Of a stretch of DNA of 36,678 nt, positions 36,669 through 36,678 are shown piece by piece. The stretch is from Candidatus Omnitrophota bacterium (lineage in GTDB: Bacteria; Omnitrophota; Gorgyraeia; Duberdicusellales; 4484-171): the NCBI GenBank assembly GCA_018818105.1, contig JAHISK010000128.1, positions 1-36,678 on the forward strand, in the 5' to 3' direction. The notes beneath the pieces were generated by a model, which saw only the letters and a program-made list of their open reading frames with translations, made no database searches and was not told where the DNA came from. The position numbers and the translations under genes were made by a program. Each line of letters begins with the position of its first letter. The first letter of the stretch is position 1.

Positions 36669-36678
36669 AATTACTAAA

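Noticed and set aside
36105-36122. Second metalloprotease motif (HEFAGH)
   Set aside because: Spacing is HExxxH, not HExxH, and no supporting domain context was recognised.
1-36668. Stop-codon recoding as an explanation for the giant ORF
   Set aside because: All three stop codons are absent from the frame, while embedded plus-strand genes terminate normally at TAA or TGA, so no recoding is needed.
1-36678. Most short ORFs in the supplied track (e.g. 928-1170, 2167-2454, 2866-3126, 11062-11352, 12612-12911, 14446-14781, 29668-29979, 35173-35562)
   Set aside because: They lack recognisable protein features, promoters or SD sites and overlie coherent coding sequence of the giant minus frame; treated as antisense shadow ORFs.
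1-36678. tRNA, rRNA or intact transposase genes
   Set aside because: None recognised on either strand; the repeat elements here appear non-autonomous.

Overview
By hand translation, the whole 36.7 kb window lies inside one giant minus-strand reading frame. From an ATG at 36668 to the left edge (codon first bases at plus positions p with p mod 3 = 2) I found no in-frame TAA, TAG or TGA: about 12,222 codons, open at the left edge and also open upstream to the right edge. It has no stop inside the window, which is probably why the supplied ORF track lists only short ORFs; most of those are antisense shadows. The predicted polypeptide is a patchwork of fragments and domains: GH13 amylase, GH77 4-alpha-glucanotransferase, a truncated phosphoglycerate kinase N-terminus, SAM-methyltransferase-like, ICMT/PEMT-like, kinase-like, a lipobox plus HExxH segment, a P-loop, a nucleotidyltransferase and TPRs. 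These are separated by a recurring (S/A)SP(V/A/L/I) motif. Six plus-strand cassettes with their own promoters sit antisense inside this frame without breaking it: PIN toxin-antitoxin, HicBA, MNT-HEPN, two small coiled-coil proteins and a pair of small membrane proteins. The three cassette genes in codon register with the giant frame (PIN-partner antitoxin, HicA, HEPN) use no TTA, CTA or TCA codons, although the offset partner genes use them freely. This suggests selection to keep the antisense giant frame open. Palindromic MITE-like elements (AACAGGGTCAGACC, GGGGACACAATA and VIPAKAGIQ families) are also inserted without introducing stops. Two mosaic duplications have junctions at the (S/A)SP motif, which suggests module shuffling. 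Lineage is probably Omnitrophota-like (inference only, based on giant genes of this kind).
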